From Bog-473 sp963824195 (GTDB taxonomy: Bacteria > Actinomycetota > Acidimicrobiia > Acidimicrobiales > RAAP-2), in assembly GCA_963824195.1 (NCBI GenBank), contig CAWGOJ010000003.1, forward strand, positions 1 to 64,000: DNA of 64,000 nucleotides, read 5' to 3'. A program made the translations under genes and the position numbers. This document shows, piece by piece, positions 44,590 to 53,488 of the stretch (positions are counted from its first letter, which is position 1; the number at the start of each line of letters is the position of its first letter). The notes under the pieces are model-generated. The model saw nothing but the letters and a program-made list of their open reading frames with translations. It did no database searches and was not told where the DNA came from.

Positions 44590-46203
44590 ATGGCCGCTCT
44601 GGACCGCAAGTGGTGGACCCTGATCGCCGTCTGCACGGCCACCTTCATGCTGCTGCTCGATATCACCGTCGTCAACGTGGCGCTACCTGACATCCAGCGG
44701 TCGCTGCACGCGAGCTTCTCCGACCTCCAGTGGGTGGTCGACGCCTACTCCCTGACGCTGGCGGCGTTCCTCCTGACCGCCGGCGTCGTGGGCGACATCT
44801 ACGGGCGCCGCGAGGTGTTCGCGGCCGGGCTGGTCGTCTTCTCCCTCTCCTCTCTGGTGTGCGGGCTCTCAACAGACCCGCTGATGCTGAACCTCGCCCG
44901 CGCCGTGCAGGGCGTCGGGGGCGCCATCATGTTCGCCACTTCGCTCGCGCTGATCGCCGGCGCGTTCGTCGGCCGGGACCGCGGGACCGCCTTCGGCATC
45001 TACGGCGCGGTCATCGGCGGCGCCGTCGCGATCGGACCGCTGATCGGCGGCGCCATCACCAGCGGCATCGGCTGGCGCTGGATCTTCTTCGTCAACGTCC
45101 CCATCGGGGTCGTCGCCGTTGCCATCACGATCTCGAAGATCGCGGAGTCGAAGGACACACGGGTGCGCCGGATCGACTGGGTGGGTTTCATCTCCTTCTC
45201 GGTCAGCCTCTTCTGTCTCGTCTTCGCCCTCGTGAGAGGCAACGACCTCGGCTGGGGCAGCGCCAGCATCGTGGGGCTGCTGGTCGCCGCGGCCGTCCTC
45301 ATGGTGGCGTTCTTCGTCAACGAGCGGTTCACGTCCGACCCCATGCTCGACCTCGGCCTGTTCAAGATCCCCGCCTTCGTCGGGATCTCCGTGGTGGCCT
45401 TCACGCTGGCCGCCTCCATCTTCGCCATGTTCTTGTACCTGACGCTCTACATCCAGGACGACCTCGGCTACGGGCCGCTGGCCGCTGGCGTGCGCTTCCT
45501 TCCCCTGACCCTGCTCGCCTTCTTCGTGGCCTTCTTCGCCGGCCGCCTCACCGTGCGGGTGCAGTCGCGCCTGCTGCTCGGCGTCGGGATGCTCGCCGTC
45601 ACCGGTGGGCTCCTCCTGATGGGGACGACCCATCCGGATTCGACCTGGACGGTGCTGCTACCCGGCTTCATCGTGTGCGGGCTGGGGATCGGCGCCGTCA
45701 ACCCGGTCCTGGCCTCGGGCGCCATCTCCGTCGTCCAGCCCCAGCGCAGCGGCATGGCCTCGGGAGCCAACAACACCTTCCGCCAAGTGGGCATCGCAAC
45801 GGGCATCGCCGTGCTCGGGGCGGTCTTCCAGAGCCAGATCGTGGCGCACACCTCGGCCGCGCTCAGCAAGACGATCTATGGGCACGAGGTGCTCGAGCGC
45901 GGCGGCGCGCAGCTGAAGGGTGCCCTGTCGGCCGGCGAGGTGCAGGCAGTGGCCTCGTCCATCCCGGTCCCCGCGGCCCGGCACGCGCTCCTCAGCGCCT
46001 ACCACGTCGGGTTCTCGACCACGCTCAACCACCTGATGGACATCGCCGCCGTGGTGGCGTTCGTGGGGGTGCTGTGCGGGTTCCTGCTGGTGCGCCAAAG
46101 CGACTTCGTCGTCCCCACCGCGACCGTCAGGCCGGCGGATGGCGGGGCCGGTGCGGGCGGTGCTCCCCCGGCAGATGCCGGGGTGCCGGCCGCGCATGCT
46201 TGA
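44590..46203 (+). CDS. MFS drug exporter, DHA2 (EmrB/QacA) family, 14 TM
   Basis: 537 residues. It starts MAALDRKWWTLIAVCTATFMLLLDITVVNVALP, containing the DHA2 motif D1 (LDxTVVNVALP). AGVVGDIYGRREVF is motif A and IGPLIGGAITSGIGWRWIFFVNVPIG motif C, followed by 14 hydrophobic segments overall. It is a proton-coupled exporter of hydrophobic drugs or lipids at the membrane. It diverges from the ABC-F gene by 44 bp and overlaps the GNAT gene by eight bases. Confidence 0.87.
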   Translation: MAALDRKWWTLIAVCTATFMLLLDITVVNVALPDIQRSLHASFSDLQWVVDAYSLTLAAFLLTAGVVGDIYGRREVFAAGLVVFSLSSLVCGLSTDPLMLNLARAVQGVGGAIMFATSLALIAGAFVGRDRGTAFGIYGAVIGGAVAIGPLIGGAITSGIGWRWIFFVNVPIGVVAVAITISKIAESKDTRVRRIDWVGFISFSVSLFCLVFALVRGNDLGWGSASIVGLLVAAAVLMVAFFVNERFTSDPMLDLGLFKIPAFVGISVVAFTLAASIFAMFLYLTLYIQDDLGYGPLAAGVRFLPLTLLAFFVAFFAGRLTVRVQSRLLLGVGMLAVTGGLLLMGTTHPDSTWTVLLPGFIVCGLGIGAVNPVLASGAISVVQPQRSGMASGANNTFRQVGIATGIAVLGAVFQSQIVAHTSAALSKTIYGHEVLERGGAQLKGALSAGEVQAVASSIPVPAARHALLSAYHVGFSTTLNHLMDIAAVVAFVGVLCGFLLVRQSDFVVPTATVRPADGGAGAGGAPPADAGVPAAHA

Positions 46204-46843
46204 GCCGTTCACGCTCACCGGGACCTACGTCCGGCTGGAGCCGCTGGCCGAGTCGCACATCCCCGCCCTCGTGGAGGCGGCGGCCGAGGACCGCAGCACC
46301 TATGAGTGGACCTACACGCCCGACGGAGCGGACCAGATGACCGACTACGTCCGGGACGCGCTGGAGAAGGTGGGTTCCGGCGCGCACGTCGCCTTCGCCA
46401 CCGTGCGCACGGGCGCCGGGCCCCACGGGGAGGACCGGGTCGTGGGCGCCACACGGTTCTGCGAGATCGCCTTCTGGCAGTGGCCGCCGGGGGCCACCCA
46501 CCAGCGCCACGGGGTGCCCGACGTCGTGGATATCGGCTTCACCTGGCTGGCCGGATCGGCCCAGCGGACCCCGGTCAACACGGAGGCCAAGCTGCTGATG
46601 ATGACCCACGCCTTCGAGGTGTGGCAGGTCCATCGGGTAGCCCTCCAGACCGACGTGCGCAACACGAGATCGCGGGCCGCCATCGAGCGGGTCGGCGGGC
46701 AGCTCGACGGCATCTTGCGGGCGGACCGGCCCGGCGCGGACGACACGGTGCGCACCTCGGCCCGTTTCTCCATCATGGCGGCGGAGTGGCCCGACGTGAA
46801 GGCACGGCTGACGGCACGGCTCGAGTCGGCCGCCCCCGGGTAG
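46196..46843 (+). CDS. GNAT acetyltransferase, RimJ/RimL-like
   Basis: 215 residues from ATG 46196 (MLEPFTLTG), overlapping the exporter end. LEPLAESHIPALVEAA opens the fold. VVDIGFTWLAGSAQRTPVNTEAKLLMM is the CoA-binding region, and VWQVHRVALQTDVRNTRSRAAIERVGG the motif B part. It probably acetylates a protein N-terminus or small amine. Coupling to a drug exporter makes an inactivating-enzyme role possible. Confidence 0.75.
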   Translation: MLEPFTLTGTYVRLEPLAESHIPALVEAAAEDRSTYEWTYTPDGADQMTDYVRDALEKVGSGAHVAFATVRTGAGPHGEDRVVGATRFCEIAFWQWPPGATHQRHGVPDVVDIGFTWLAGSAQRTPVNTEAKLLMMTHAFEVWQVHRVALQTDVRNTRSRAAIERVGGQLDGILRADRPGADDTVRTSARFSIMAAEWPDVKARLTARLESAAPG

Positions 46844-46859
46844 TCGTCGCGGCGACGAC
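46843..46859. terminator. Hairpin between convergent genes
   Basis: GTCGTCGC and GCGACGAC pair nearly head to tail just after the GNAT stop, before the convergent membrane-protein stop at 46879. The minimal loop means the top pairs must open; no T-tract. Confidence 0.35.
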
Positions 46860-46878
46860 GGCGCGGCCTGTTCGCCCT

Positions 46879-47274
46879 TCAGAGCAACAGGCTGATGCCG
46901 TGCAGCACGAAGATCAGCGCGTAGACCGACAGCAGGGCGCCGGCGAGCACGACCGGGACACCGATGAGCACCAGGGCCGTCACGAAGCACACCCGGCGGA
47001 CGTCGACGACCCGGCCCGGACCTCCGGGTGACCGTGTCGGTCCCTGGCCGGCGCGGGTGGCGGCCCGAGCCGCCGACCACGACAGCAGCATGGTCGTCGC
47101 CAGCAGCGGGAGCGCCACCCCCACGAGCCAGGCCATCCGGGATCCGTAGACGCCCGATGTGGCGAGGACGCCGAAGACGATGACGAGCACCGCCGCGGTG
47201 AAGGTGAGCGCGGCGCCGGTGGTCAGCAGCGCCCGCAGCACTGGCCGGCCTCCGGTGCCGTCGGAGTCAGGCAT
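46879..47274 (-). CDS. Small membrane protein, unknown
   Basis: 131 residues from ATG 47274 (MPDSDGTGG). Three or four hydrophobic helices: ALLTTGAALTFTAAVLVIVFGVL, MAWLVGVALPLLATTMLL, and VCFVTALVLIGVPVVLAGALLSVYALIFVL. A basic, Pro/Gly-rich cytosolic loop (TRAGQGPTRSPGGPGRV) lies between. I recognise no family. It is 44 bp from the stop of the next minus-strand gene. Confidence 0.55.
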   Translation of the reverse strand: MPDSDGTGGRPVLRALLTTGAALTFTAAVLVIVFGVLATSGVYGSRMAWLVGVALPLLATTMLLSWSAARAATRAGQGPTRSPGGPGRVVDVRRVCFVTALVLIGVPVVLAGALLSVYALIFVLHGISLLL

Positions 47275-47318
47275 GGCCGGGCTCGAACGTGAGGGCGCGG
47301 ACACCGAGACCGACCTCG

Positions 47319-48293
47319 TCACGGCATCGCGGGAGGGGTCGCAAAATGACGGTCGAGCTCGTTGGCGTAGCGGAGCCCCAGGGTGTCCCCATGCTGAGCC
47401 AACCACGTGGAGAGGGCGGTCGATCCCGTGGTGGGACCATCGGTGTCCGCCAGACCGTTCGCCATCGCCCTGTACTCGTCGGTGGTCAGGAGGACGTCGT
47501 GCAGCACGAGACCCAAGGCGTTCGAGAGCAGCGGCACGGTCGCTCCCGGCACGTGGATCAGGCGAGCACGGCCGCCCACCGCATGACGGATGGAGCTGAC
47601 GAGCTCGGCGAAGGTCGGGCGTTCCGGGCCCACGGCGTCGGAGACACTGTTGTGCGACTCTGCCCCCCTGGCCACACACAACTGGGCGAGGTCGTCGACG
47701 TGTATGCCCCTGATCCGATAGTCCCCGCGGCCACCGATGGCAAAGACGGGCAGGCGCCGAAGGAGCCATGCGATGTTGTTGAGCAGCACGCCGTCCCCGC
47801 CGAAGAGGATGGCGGGGCGAAGGATGGCGTACGACAGGTCGGACTCGGCGAGAGCTCTCTCGACGAGCGCCTTGCCACGGAAGTACGACAAGGGCGAGGA
47901 GATGCTCGGGTGCGTAATGCTCACATGCACGATCCGCTGGACCCCGGCCCGCCTGGCGGCTTGGAAGAGGGTTCTCGAGTTGGAGACCGCGACCTCGTGG
48001 TCAGTGGCGCCGTGGGCGAAGCGGACCCAGTACGTGTTGTAGAGCGTGGTCGCTCCGGAGAGGGATGCGACGAGGCCGAGCTGGTCGTCGAAGTCGAGTG
48101 GTCGCACCTCGATCGCCGTGCCCTGGGGGCCCCGGCCGGGATGCCCCGTGATGGTGCGCACCCGACGGCCCGCGTCGCGCACCGCTGCCGCGATGGCGGC
48201 ACCCGAATAGCTGAAGGCGCCGGTGACCACATCGAGCCCGGTGTCGGGCGGACGGCCCGCTCGCGCCGTGGACACGGCGGCGGTGCCGGTCAC
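47319..48293 (-). CDS. NAD(P)-binding NmrA/complex-I-39kDa-like protein
   Basis: 324 residues from GTG 48293, which overlaps the TGA of the TetR gene. The atypical SDR Rossmann loop is VTGAFSYSGAAIAAAV (GxxxxxG form), followed by ITGHPGRG and TTLYNTYWVRFAHG. VQRIVHVSITHPS, SYAILRPAILFGGDGVLLNNIAWLLRRLPVFAIGG and IHVDDLAQL match NDUFA9/NmrA-like proteins that bind NAD(P). It may be a quinone-related or redox-sensing protein. Coupling to its TetR regulator suggests induction by a small molecule. Confidence 0.77.
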   Translation of the reverse strand: MTGTAAVSTARAGRPPDTGLDVVTGAFSYSGAAIAAAVRDAGRRVRTITGHPGRGPQGTAIEVRPLDFDDQLGLVASLSGATTLYNTYWVRFAHGATDHEVAVSNSRTLFQAARRAGVQRIVHVSITHPSISSPLSYFRGKALVERALAESDLSYAILRPAILFGGDGVLLNNIAWLLRRLPVFAIGGRGDYRIRGIHVDDLAQLCVARGAESHNSVSDAVGPERPTFAELVSSIRHAVGGRARLIHVPGATVPLLSNALGLVLHDVLLTTDEYRAMANGLADTDGPTTGSTALSTWLAQHGDTLGLRYANELDRHFATPPAMP

Positions 48294-48940
48294 GGCGCCC
48301 CCGTCGGGGGCGGCGAGCCGAGTGCCTCGAGGAGACCGGCCAGGTTCTTGGCATGCTCGAAGAGGCCGAGAGCCTGAGTGCGATCCCCATTGAGGTGGGT
48401 CAGCATCTCCAGTCCCAGGTAGAGGGCGACGATGCCGTACGCCACGTCCCGGACGGGCAGGACCGGGTCGAGCGGCGACCCGTCGAGGGTCCTCTCCAGC
48501 GCGCGCTCGGCGAAGGCGAACCACGGACGGAGGCGGGCGGACACCTCGGGTCCGAGTCCGGGGGTCGAGGACGCACCGGCGATCATCTCGACGAGGACGG
48601 TGACATGGCCGGCGTCGAGATCCTCCCGAAAGATGGCCATCGCCACGTCGACCAATTCGGACGCGGACCCGACGCCGTCGACCGCCTCCCCGTACTGCTC
48701 CATCCGCTGGGCGCTCACCGAATCGAGTGCCGCCAGCAGGAGATCGGCGACCGAGCCGAAGTGGTAGAAGATCAGGCCCTGGTTCACGCCCGCACGCTCG
48801 GCGATTGCCCGTGCGCTGGCCCCGGTGAAGCCGTCCGCCTTCAGCGTCTCGATGGCGGCCTCGACCAGCTGCCTCCGGGTGCCCGCCGAACGAGACGAGT
48901 CCCTGGCCACCACTCTGCTCGACGTCCCCGACTTGGCCAT
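48290..48940 (-). CDS. TetR-family transcriptional regulator
   Basis: 216 residues from ATG 48940. The N-terminal HTH is RRQLVEAAIETLKADGFTGASARAIAERAGVNQGLIFYHFGS, the TetR consensus; the C-terminal ligand domain is helical and not assigned. It overlaps the NAD(P)-binding gene by four bases. A perfect 14-bp inverted repeat with an embedded palindrome lies immediately upstream, so autoregulation is very likely. Confidence 0.87.
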   Translation of the reverse strand: MAKSGTSSRVVARDSSRSAGTRRQLVEAAIETLKADGFTGASARAIAERAGVNQGLIFYHFGSVADLLLAALDSVSAQRMEQYGEAVDGVGSASELVDVAMAIFREDLDAGHVTVLVEMIAGASSTPGLGPEVSARLRPWFAFAERALERTLDGSPLDPVLPVRDVAYGIVALYLGLEMLTHLNGDRTQALGLFEHAKNLAGLLEALGSPPPTGAP

Positions 48941-48946
48941 CTGACC

Positions 48947-48989
48947 CCTGAGTTTGAGTGAACACTCAAAGTATACACTCAAACTCAGG
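48947..48989. promoter_or_regulatory. TetR operator: 14-bp inverted repeat with internal TTTGAGTG palindrome
   Basis: CCTGAGTTTGAGTG (48947-48960) and CACTCAAACTCAGG (48976-48989) are exact inverted repeats separated by 15 bases. Inside lies a second palindrome, TTTGAGTG-AA-CACTCAAA (48953-48970), so the half-site TTTGAGTG occurs three times. GTATAC at 48971-48976 could be the -10 element. The site ends six bases before the TetR ATG, as expected for an autoregulatory operator. Confidence 0.75.
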
Positions 48990-49109
48990 GCGCCGGACCT
49001 ACCTCTTTGCACGGTTGCGCAGGGGCGCTCTGGCCGGTCCGCCCGGTTCTCCGCCCCGCCCGCCCCCGAGGGTGGGCGTCACCTCGGAGGCGGGTGCCTC
49101 CGGACCTGC

Positions 49110-49421
49110 TCAGGCGCGGCTGAGCGTGGCGGAGATCTTGCGAAGGTGCAGCGCGTGCACGGCCGCCTCGGCCTCGTCCTTGGGCCGCACGGCGGCCACG
49201 GCCTTGCCGGTCCGGTGGATCTTCCAGGCCAGCTGGTCGGCCCGCTCGACCGTGTGGCCGAAGATCTCGACGAAGGCCCGGATCACCGTCTGGAAGGTGG
49301 TGACGTCGTCGTTCCAGACGATCACGGCCCACAGGTCCTCGACGTCGAAGAAGGCGCTGATGTCCTCGTCGACGATCTCGGGGAGGTTGATGGTCGAGGG
49401 ATGGTCGAGCGTGGACGTCAT
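49110..49421 (-). CDS. clpS: ClpS, adaptor of the ClpAP/ClpCP protease
   Basis: 103 residues from ATG 49421. The core LWAVIVWNDDVTTFQTVIRAF and AWKIHRTGKAV match ClpS, which binds N-degron substrates and delivers them to Clp ATPases. The usual length is 95-110. It is a single gene, divergent from the alcohol dehydrogenase and about 120 bp from the TetR operator. Confidence 0.88.
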   Translation of the reverse strand: MTSTLDHPSTINLPEIVDEDISAFFDVEDLWAVIVWNDDVTTFQTVIRAFVEIFGHTVERADQLAWKIHRTGKAVAAVRPKDEAEAAVHALHLRKISATLSRA

Positions 49422-49490
49422 GTGGTTCGGAGCCTTCCGGGGCCGATTTTTGGCCCAAGACAGTGTAGTCCTGCGCTGTAGCCTGCCGGG

Positions 49491-50534
49491 ATGCGAGCCA
49501 CCGTCCTCGAGGGACCGCGCGACATCCGCGTCGAAGACGTGCCGGACCCGGTCCTGCCCGGACCCGAGGGCGTCATCGTGACCGTCGAGCGGACCGCGAT
49601 CTGCGGCTCCGATCTGCACCTCTACCATGACGCGCCGACCGGCGTCGGCATCCGTCTGGGCCACGAGGTCATCGGGACGGTGGCCGAGACCGGTCCCGAC
49701 GTGCGCAGCCTCGGGCGCGGCGACCGCGTGCTGGTCTCGGGCGTGATCGGCTGCGGTGTCTGCCGTCCCTGCCTGGCGGGCCAGCCCAACGTCTGCCGCG
49801 CCGGCAAGTCGGCCGCGTTCGGGACGGTGCCCGACCTTCCGGGCGGTCAGGCCGAGGCGCTGGCCGTCCCCTTCGCCGACCTGTTCGCCCTCCCCATCCC
49901 CGAAGGCGTGGCGGACGACGAGGCCGTCCTGCTCACCGACATCCTCCCCACCGGCTACCTGGGTGCCCTGCGGGCCTCCATCCGGCCCGGGTCGACGGTG
50001 GCCGTCGTCGGGCTGGGCCCGGTCGGGATCATGGCGCTGCAGTGCGCCGAGCTCTTCGGCCCCGCCCGGATCCTGGCCATCGACATGGTGCCCGAGCGAT
50101 TGGCCCGGGCCGAGGCACTCGGAGCCGAGCCCATCGACGCCCGTGACGCTCCGGGGTCGGCACAGGTGCTCGAGGCCACCGGCGGGTGGGGCGCCGACTC
50201 GGTGATCGAGGCGGTCGGGGCCGACGCCACCGTGCTCGACGCCCTCTCCTGCGTCGCCACGGGCGGCACGGTCTCCATCGTCGGGGTCAACCTCTCCATG
50301 GAGCTCCCCTTCCCCATGGGGCTCGTGTTCCTGAAGAGTCTCACCGTGCGCACCGTTTTCGCACCGATCCCCGGGACGTGGCCCTCGCTCGTCCCGCTGG
50401 TCCAGTCGGGCCGCCTCGCGCTCGGTGGCACGTTCACCCACCGGATGGGGCTGAGCCAGGCGGCGCAGGCCTACGAGCTCTTCGACTCCCGGGCCGACGG
50501 CGTCTTGAAAGTCTTGTTGGACCCGAACGCCTGA
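49491..50534 (+). CDS. Zinc-dependent medium-chain alcohol dehydrogenase
   Basis: 347 residues. Catalytic zinc ligands: Cys in AICGSDLH and His/Glu in LGHEVIG. The structural zinc Cys cluster is CGVCRPCLAGQPNVC. The NAD(P) loop is VAVVGLGPVGIMALQ, then LAIDMVPERLARA with an acidic residue favouring NAD. It oxidises an alcohol or polyol, or a formaldehyde-type adduct; the substrate is unclear. Its 3' end overlaps the convergent channel-like gene by 64 bp. Confidence 0.82.
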   Translation: MRATVLEGPRDIRVEDVPDPVLPGPEGVIVTVERTAICGSDLHLYHDAPTGVGIRLGHEVIGTVAETGPDVRSLGRGDRVLVSGVIGCGVCRPCLAGQPNVCRAGKSAAFGTVPDLPGGQAEALAVPFADLFALPIPEGVADDEAVLLTDILPTGYLGALRASIRPGSTVAVVGLGPVGIMALQCAELFGPARILAIDMVPERLARAEALGAEPIDARDAPGSAQVLEATGGWGADSVIEAVGADATVLDALSCVATGGTVSIVGVNLSMELPFPMGLVFLKSLTVRTVFAPIPGTWPSLVPLVQSGRLALGGTFTHRMGLSQAAQAYELFDSRADGVLKVLLDPNA

Positions 50535-51637
50535 GCACCCTGCGGCTCGTCGGGTGTCCGGTTGAGGATCAGCGGCCACTGCGTCGCGCCGATGTCGGGC
50601 TGGGCCACGAACCACGGGGCGGGCGGCGGAGCGATCACGCGCGTCAAGGCATCGACGATGGGCTCGTAGTTCACCCGCCAGCCCTGGAAGTGGCGCCACG
50701 ATTCCTCCAGGTCGCGCTCGAGCGGGAAGTGGACCTCCTCGAGCCTCCGGAACCCGCTCTCGAATTCGGGCTTGGTCAAGCGGATGCCTGTCGTCGGCAG
50801 CGGGTCGGGGTCGTAGGGGATGTGCAGCGCACCAGCCATGGAGCGCAGGCAACGGATCCCCATCGACAGGCAGAGCCGGGCCTGGCGCGGGGTCAGTTGC
50901 GGGCTGGCCGCGTGGTACAGCGCGGCGGAGTCCATCATGGCGACCAGCCCCACCAACCAGCTGCGCGACGACTCTGGTGAGCGGAACCAGATAAGCCCGG
51001 GGTAGTTGGCGTGGCTCTCCGACACGGCGGAGGACCAGCGCTCCCAGTCGGAGTAGAGCGGGGGCAGCTCGTCCATGGTCTGGAGCCAGTGGTGGCGGGC
51101 CAGGATCTCGGGCCCCCACGCCGGTGTGCCGGCACGGGCGCTGAGCAGCGTGACCTCGGTCTCCCTGGTGGCGAAGGCGCTGTAGAGCGCCGGCAGGTAG
51201 GCGATCTCCAGGGCGACGACACCGAGGCCCGTACCGGCGGCCAGGATCTCCAGGGTACGCGCGCCGGCCCCGCTGGACGCCGCGATGCCCAACGTGGTGA
51301 CCGAGGAGCCGGCGATGCCGACGGCTTCGAGGAAGTTGACGCCGGCGTCCCACCAGATGATCAGGGAGAAGCCCAGCAGGATCAGGCACAGCCAGATCCC
51401 GAACAGCACCACCACCGCGCCGGGGCCGACGAAGGAGAGGAGCCGGTCCCGCACCTCATAGGTGGGCAGCCGCGGGGCAAGCCGGCGCGCCGAACCGCCC
51501 AGGAGACGAGCCAGGCCGCGGCCCATGCGCGAGGACGTGGCCCGCGGGAGCACGAGCGACGTGAAGACGCTCCACACCGTGAGGATCACGATGGCGATGC
51601 CGGCGACGAGGGCGACCAGGCGCGCGATCGTCTCCAC
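50471..51637 (-). CDS. Membrane protein with K+-channel-like pore signature and large C-terminal domain
   Basis: 388 residues. An N-terminal helix (VALVAGIAIVILTVWSVF) and a second (GAVVVLFGIWLCLILLGFSLIIWW) are followed by FLEAVGIAGSSVTTLGIA, which resembles the pore helix and TxxTxG filter of two-TM potassium channels. Another hydrophobic segment (LEILAAGTGLGVVALEIAYLPALY) follows. About 230 residues of soluble, Trp-rich domain complete it. Canonical TVGYG is absent, so ion selectivity cannot be claimed. Its end overlaps the convergent dehydrogenase by 64 bp. Confidence 0.6.
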   Translation of the reverse strand: METIARLVALVAGIAIVILTVWSVFTSLVLPRATSSRMGRGLARLLGGSARRLAPRLPTYEVRDRLLSFVGPGAVVVLFGIWLCLILLGFSLIIWWDAGVNFLEAVGIAGSSVTTLGIAASSGAGARTLEILAAGTGLGVVALEIAYLPALYSAFATRETEVTLLSARAGTPAWGPEILARHHWLQTMDELPPLYSDWERWSSAVSESHANYPGLIWFRSPESSRSWLVGLVAMMDSAALYHAASPQLTPRQARLCLSMGIRCLRSMAGALHIPYDPDPLPTTGIRLTKPEFESGFRRLEEVHFPLERDLEESWRHFQGWRVNYEPIVDALTRVIAPPPAPWFVAQPDIGATQWPLILNRTPDEPQGAQAFGSNKTFKTPSARESKSS

Positions 51638-51682
51638 CGCGCCATCCTGCCAGATGACCGGGTTCGCGCCCCGGGGTCGACG

Positions 51683-53488
51683 TCAGAGAGAGGCGTACCG
51701 TGCAGCCGGCCGGCCGCTCGCCACCAGCGACGAGGGCACGTCGACCAGGCGTGACCGGAGCAACTCGCCCAGCCCCTTCGCCTGCGTGTCCAGCCGCAGG
51801 TTCGAGGCGACGCCCCACCCGAGGATGCCGTGGACGACGAAGTTCACGGCCCACAGGTTCGGGAGCGCATATCGGCTCACCGCGTAGGGCTCGACCTCGG
51901 GCAGGAGCGCCTTGAACACATCGGTGCTGAGGTGCTGCCCGAGCCACGCGCCGACGGCCTCCTCGTCGGCCCAGACCCCGACGTTGGCGTCGCCCCCCTT
52001 GTCGCCCGAGCGCGCCCCGACGAGCACCCAGAGCGGCACCCGCTCCAAACCCTCCCCCGGAGGTGCGGGACCCGTGCCCGGCTCCGTGCCGCCGGCCGGC
52101 GCCGGCCCGGTGTCGCGTGCGGGGTGGACGGTGCCCGGCGGTGTGGCAGGCACCGCGTCGCCGTCGCACTCGATCCGCGGTTCGACGGCCGTAGCGGCGA
52201 CCGTGGTGGGCCAGTAGCGGGCGACGCCCTGCGCCCCCGACGGAGCGGACGTGAAGAAGGTGCCCGGATAGCTCGAGAGGCTGGTCTCGACGACCGCCCC
52301 GGAGAAGGCCCGACCGACCACCCGCTCGTCGTCGCCCCGCACCGCCAGTCGCAGGTAGGCCATGCCGCCACCCGTCAGGTCGCCCGAGAGGTCCTCGGCT
52401 GTCTCGGCGAAGGCCCCGCGCCCGCCCGGGATGCCCGACCACACGGCGTCAGCCGCGAAGCGGGCCTTCTCGGCCACCCGGGCGCCGGTGAGCGCGAGCG
52501 TCATGGAGTTGCGCCAGCCGGCGTCGAGGTTGGCCGTCACCTTCAGCGTCGGTGGCGGCGGCTCTCCCCGGACCCCCGCGATGCGCACCCGGTCCGGCCC
52601 GTCCGCCGAGAGCTCGATGCTGTCGAACCGGGCCACGGCGTCCGGGCTCAGGTAGCGCGGGCTCCCGATTTCGTAGAGCAGCTGCGCGGTGACGGTCCCG
52701 ACCGTCACCGCGCCGCCCGTCCCCGGGTGCTTGGTGATGACCGACGAGCCGTCCGGATGCACCTCGGCGAGCGGGAAGCCGATCCGCTCCCCGTGCGGCA
52801 CCTCCTCGAAGAAGGCGTAGTTCCCGCCGCAGCACTGGGCGCCGCACTCGATGACGTGGCCGGCCACGACCGCCCCCGCGATGGCGTCGTGATCGTCGTC
52901 CGCCCACCCGAAGGCGTGCAGCGCGGGACCGACGACGAGGGCGGCGTCGGTGACCCGACCGGTCACCACCACCTGCGCGCCGGAGGCGAGCGCGTCAGCG
53001 ATCGGGCGGGCCCGCAGGTAGGCGTTGGCGGTGACCACGGCGGCATCAGCCGGAAGCGGCTCTCCGGTATCGAGATTGACGAATGCCTCGCCGGCCGCCC
53101 TGAGCTCGGCGAGTCTCGGTGTGATGTCGTCGCCCGAGACGGAGGCCACGTGCACCTCGAGGCCCTGGCGGCGGGCCAGCTCCGCCACCGCGGCCGCCAG
53201 GGCCTCGGGATGGAGGCCGCCGGCGTTGGACACGACGGTGATCCCCCGCTCGACACAGGTCGGAAGGACCTCTTCCATCTGGCGCAAGAACGTGCGCGCG
53301 TAGCCGCCGCTGCGCTCCCGCGTCTTGTGGAGGATGTACATCGTCAGCTCCGCCAGCCAGTCGCCGGTCAGCACGTCGACGGGCCCACCCTCGACCATCT
53401 CGCGCGCCGCGCTCAGGCGGTCCCCGAAGAAGCCGCTGCAGTTCGCCACGCGCAGCACGGCCGACGGCCGGGCGGCGGGAGCGCTCAC
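51683..53488 (-). CDS. atuA: AtuA-family protein (DUF1446 + ferredoxin-fold C-terminal domain)
   Basis: 601 residues from GTG 53488, overlapping the biotin carboxylase stop by four bases. The N-terminal DUF1446 domain reads RVANCSGFFGDR, LTGDWLAELTMYILHK, TVVSNAGGLHPEALA, VVTGRVTDAALVVGP and ECGAQCCGGNY. The C-terminal PLWVLVGARSGDKGGDANVGVW domain is the AtuA-like tail. AtuA is required for acyclic terpene (citronellol/geraniol) use in Pseudomonas, but its reaction is unknown, and homologues occur in many acyl-CoA clusters. Here it closes an operon with a carboxylase and crotonase. Confidence 0.83.
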   Translation of the reverse strand: MSAPAARPSAVLRVANCSGFFGDRLSAAREMVEGGPVDVLTGDWLAELTMYILHKTRERSGGYARTFLRQMEEVLPTCVERGITVVSNAGGLHPEALAAAVAELARRQGLEVHVASVSGDDITPRLAELRAAGEAFVNLDTGEPLPADAAVVTANAYLRARPIADALASGAQVVVTGRVTDAALVVGPALHAFGWADDDHDAIAGAVVAGHVIECGAQCCGGNYAFFEEVPHGERIGFPLAEVHPDGSSVITKHPGTGGAVTVGTVTAQLLYEIGSPRYLSPDAVARFDSIELSADGPDRVRIAGVRGEPPPPTLKVTANLDAGWRNSMTLALTGARVAEKARFAADAVWSGIPGGRGAFAETAEDLSGDLTGGGMAYLRLAVRGDDERVVGRAFSGAVVETSLSSYPGTFFTSAPSGAQGVARYWPTTVAATAVEPRIECDGDAVPATPPGTVHPARDTGPAPAGGTEPGTGPAPPGEGLERVPLWVLVGARSGDKGGDANVGVWADEEAVGAWLGQHLSTDVFKALLPEVEPYAVSRYALPNLWAVNFVVHGILGWGVASNLRLDTQAKGLGELLRSRLVDVPSSLVASGRPAARYASL

